Assembly (NCBI GenBank): GCA_044370375.1
Contig: JBILVQ010000121.1
Span: forward strand, 1 to 9,377
Source of the DNA: JBILVQ01 sp044370375
GTDB taxonomy: Bacteria > Bacteroidota > Bacteroidia > UBA4408
Reading direction: 5' to 3'
Length of the DNA stretch: 9,377 nucleotides
Below the pieces are notes generated by a model, which worked only from the letters and a program-made list of their open reading frames with translations, did no database searches and had not been told where the DNA came from. The position numbers were made by a program, and so were the translations under genes. This document shows positions 7,557 through 9,377 of this stretch, piece by piece (position 1 is the first letter of the stretch; each line of letters begins with the position of its first letter).

Positions 7557-8426
7557 ATGATGAAGAAAGAGCCCGCCTCCATTCCTGTTCATTCCAATCC
7601 TGAGCAAGAACAAACAGGTGGGTTCTTTCGTTTGGTTCCGCTTGAGCTTAAAACAGGTTACGACACTTCCGTTCCACATCGCCACCGTTACTATGAGATT
7701 TTTCTTTTTCCAAAAGGAGGAGGTGTACACGAAATAGATTTTAATCACTATCCCATAAAAGAATTAAGTGTACACTTTGTTTCTCCCGGCCAGGTGCACA
7801 AAGTAAGTCGTGGTTTGGGTACTTATGGCTATGTAATTTTATTCAATGATGAATACTGGACTGGTAAGTCAATCCAGGCCGATTTGCTCATCGGGCTTCC
7901 CTTTCTTAACAACAATGAAGGATTGCCTGTTTTGGAGTTAAACCATTCTTCTTTCGATACGGTTTTTAAATTGGTAAAAAGCATTGAACAGGAATTTAAT
8001 CAAGAGAATTCACTCTCTCATGATATCATTCAATCTTATTTGAATGTATTGCTTTTACATTGCCTCCAATTTTACCGATTGCAACAACCCGCTCAACACA
8101 AAGAATCCAATTCCACCCTTTACCGCGACTTCAAGCGATTGCTGGAAAAGAATTTTTTAATCATCCATAAGGTAAAAGAATATGCTGCATTGCTCAATAT
8201 TACTGAGAAGCATTTGAACGAGGTTTGTAAAAAATTTTGTGCCAAAACGGCCAGTGAAATGATTTTCGATAGGCTGATATTAGAAGCCAAACGACTTTTG
8301 CATCATTCTGATTTAACCATTAAGGAAATTGCCTTTCAGCTAAACTTTACTGATCCTTCTCATTTTTCGAAATTCTTTAAAACGCACACAGGATTGGCCA
8401 CCAAAGACTTCAGGAAACAGGCCTAA
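7557..8426 (+). CDS. AraC/XylS-family transcriptional regulator
   Basis: This is a 289-residue cytoplasmic DNA-binding regulator. The N-terminal part (about 25-115) is a cupin-like sensor with PHRHRYYEI (40-48) followed by beta-strand-rich sequence and SPGQVHKV (76-83), the layout of sugar-sensing AraC proteins. The linker (130-180) is helical and probably dimerises. The C-terminal AraC domain (about 188-289) has a first helix-turn-helix near 206-228 (VKEYAALLNITEKHLNEVCKK) and a second near 255-277 (IKEIAFQLNFTDPSHFSKFF). The usual Pro in the closing G-x-x-P-x-x-[FY]-R motif is replaced: here it reads GLATKDFR. The start is ATG at 7557, with a second ATG directly after at 7560; weak AAAAG precedes both. 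Only 16 bases separate it from the PNGase F-related gene, with no terminator between, so it is likely co-transcribed and a local regulator. The inducing ligand is unknown. Confidence 0.93.
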   Translation: MMKKEPASIPVHSNPEQEQTGGFFRLVPLELKTGYDTSVPHRHRYYEIFLFPKGGGVHEIDFNHYPIKELSVHFVSPGQVHKVSRGLGTYGYVILFNDEYWTGKSIQADLLIGLPFLNNNEGLPVLELNHSSFDTVFKLVKSIEQEFNQENSLSHDIIQSYLNVLLLHCLQFYRLQQPAQHKESNSTLYRDFKRLLEKNFLIIHKVKEYAALLNITEKHLNEVCKKFCAKTASEMIFDRLILEAKRLLHHSDLTIKEIAFQLNFTDPSHFSKFFKTHTGLATKDFRKQA

Positions 8427-8503
8427 AGTTACCTGGTGGCTTCTATTGGTTCCTAAAAAGACTTGGTGATGATAGCGTTTGCAGAAAGCAGGTATTAACA
8501 GAT

Positions 8504-8533
8504 GAATTTTACCATTTTAATGCCGAATTTTAC
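8504..8533. promoter_or_regulatory. Candidate AraC-type operator: 9-bp direct repeat with 21-bp period
   Basis: GAATTTTAC occurs at 8504-8512 and again at 8525-8533, 21 bases apart, start to start, so both copies face the same side of the helix. AraC-family activators typically bind two direct half-sites at this spacing next to the -35 region. The pair lies between the AraC-family gene and a -7 box at 8557, and ends where a -33 box would be expected. No TTG -33 element is present at normal spacing, which fits activator dependence. The 8-base core AATTTTAC also occurs inside coding DNA, so the match alone is not proof. Confidence 0.4.
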
Positions 8534-8556
8534 ATCCTTCTTTCCTAATGCCAACC

Positions 8557-8564
8557 TAACTTTG
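8557..8564 (+). promoter_or_regulatory. Candidate -7 promoter box (TAACTTTG) for the T9SS cargo gene
   Basis: TAACTTTG matches the Bacteroidota -7 consensus TAnnTTTG exactly and lies 17 bases before the ATG at 8582, giving a very short leader. A good -33 box is absent. The remaining intergenic stretch 8427-8503 shows no convincing terminator hairpin for the upstream AraC-family gene, so some read-through is possible. Confidence 0.5.
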
Positions 8565-8581
8565 CTTTTAAAATAATCACC

Positions 8582-9377
8582 ATGAAAAATTTAATTTCTT
8601 TTTTCGCATTGAGCAACAGGGCCCTTGCCTTGCTGCTAGTGCTTGCGCTGCTTGGTAACAGTAGTTTGCAGGCACAAATCATTAACGGAAGCTTTGAAAG
8701 CAATAGTACCGGAGCACCGGCGGGCTGGTCGCTTGGCGGACAATTTGGTTCAGGCATTGATACCAACGTGGCCCGAACCGGAAGTAATTCACTTTCTGTT
8801 TGGAATTGGTATTACTATTCACCGGGAATTGCAGTGAATGGGAACCTCCCTTTGTTTTCAACCGAGTACCATTTGGCGGGAACTCCTGTTAGCGGCAAGC
8901 CGGTAAGTTTGGATGGTTATTACTTGTACGATACCACGAATACCAACACAAGCGTTGACTCTGCCATAGTTTGGGTATTGCTCAAAAAGTTTAATGTTGC
9001 ACTGCACAAGGTAGATACTGTTGGATTTGGCACCAAGCGGCTTGGTCCTGCATCCGCTGCCTTTGAACCCTTTCAGGTCTTGATTCAAGATCTTATGCCG
9101 GGGGTTATGCCGGATAGCGTGGTTATCTTTTTTAAATCTTCAGGCAATGGTTTTTGTTCGAACGCAAGCACAGGAGATTGCTTATACCTGAATGTTGACG
9201 ATTTGGCTTTTGACACACCCGCTGCCTTAACAGAACAACAGGATGATTCACAGTTGTTTTCGGTTTTCCCTAATCCTGTTAATGACCTATTAACCGTACA
9301 AAATTTTTCAAGCCAATCTTGTCAGCTTCGTTTGATGAATGCTGCCGGTTTGGTGGTGTGGCAAAAGGAGTTGGCAG
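8582..9377 (+). CDS. Secreted T9SS cargo protein with small jelly-roll-like domain (partial, runs off right edge)
   Basis: The frame is open from ATG 8582 to the window end (265 codons), with the stop outside. The signal peptide has a long basic/hydrophobic start (MKNLISFFALSNRALALLL ...) and is probably cut after LQAQ (29-32). The mature part opens with IINGSFESNSTGAPAGWSLG (33-52), then ARTGSNSLSVWN (64-75), and ends its domain with LYLNVDDLAFDTP (201-213). This order (asparagine and SFE, P-x-GW, a G-x-x-S-L step, and a final D-D-L strand) is typical of jelly-roll carbohydrate-binding-like domains in Bacteroidota, close to the PCMD type. Cys192 and Cys200 may form a disulfide. A T9SS type A sorting domain begins at 225 (LFSVFPNPVNDLLTV) and is cut by the window edge; little more than 40 residues should be missing. 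No catalytic motif is visible, so it may be a surface binding protein. The AraC-family gene lies 155 bases upstream. Confidence 0.85.
   Translation, partial: MKNLISFFALSNRALALLLVLALLGNSSLQAQIINGSFESNSTGAPAGWSLGGQFGSGIDTNVARTGSNSLSVWNWYYYSPGIAVNGNLPLFSTEYHLAGTPVSGKPVSLDGYYLYDTTNTNTSVDSAIVWVLLKKFNVALHKVDTVGFGTKRLGPASAAFEPFQVLIQDLMPGVMPDSVVIFFKSSGNGFCSNASTGDCLYLNVDDLAFDTPAALTEQQDDSQLFSVFPNPVNDLLTVQNFSSQSCQLRLMNAAGLVVWQKELA

Noticed and set aside
8545..9088. Open frames on the minus strand at 8545-8766 and 8858-9088, and on the plus strand at 8643-8837
   Set aside because: All overlap the T9SS cargo gene starting at 8582, which has a signal peptide, a domain pattern and a sorting tail; these frames have none.

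Overview
The window looks like a chromosomal piece of a Bacteroidota bacterium (class Bacteroidia or a close relative). Four things support this: moderately AT-rich DNA; translation starts without clear Shine-Dalgarno sequences; good matches to the Bacteroidota -7 promoter box TAnnTTTG just upstream of two genes; and two secreted proteins that end in a type IX secretion system (T9SS) type A sorting domain. The genus cannot be fixed from this sequence. I see no rRNA, tRNA, CRISPR array, insertion sequence or phage gene.

Layout. At the left edge, on the minus strand, is a secreted Asp-box (BNR/sortilin-like) beta-propeller protein that starts at 1764 and runs off the window. Its frame is broken near position 180, where the sequence looks like an out-of-frame deletion. 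A divergent intergenic region (1765-1994) separates it from a short plus-strand RRM RNA-binding protein (1995-2294), which is followed by two stem-loops, the second a good intrinsic terminator. Three closely spaced plus-strand genes follow: a secreted protein of unknown function (2398-4050), a 1151-residue secreted PNGase F-related protein (4085-7540) and an AraC-family regulator (7557-8426). The gaps of 34 and 16 bases suggest one transcript. After a 155-base gap comes a second T9SS cargo protein (8582 to the right edge, incomplete), with a small jelly-roll-like domain before its sorting tail.

How the genes may work together (inference). The PNGase F-related protein keeps the equivalents of two of the three acidic active-site residues of PNGase F, but its N-terminal catalytic domain is split by several hundred residues that hold a Bacteroidota beta-sandwich module and a LamG-like lectin module. 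It would be exported by T9SS and could bind and deglycosylate glycoproteins outside the cell. The AraC-family regulator at the end of the run has an N-terminal cupin-like sensor with a PHRH motif. Just downstream of it, and just upstream of the next promoter, lies a 9-bp direct repeat with a 21-bp period, the arrangement AraC-type activators often bind. Together this suggests a small regulated unit for secreted glycan- or glycoprotein-acting proteins, which has not been shown by experiment.
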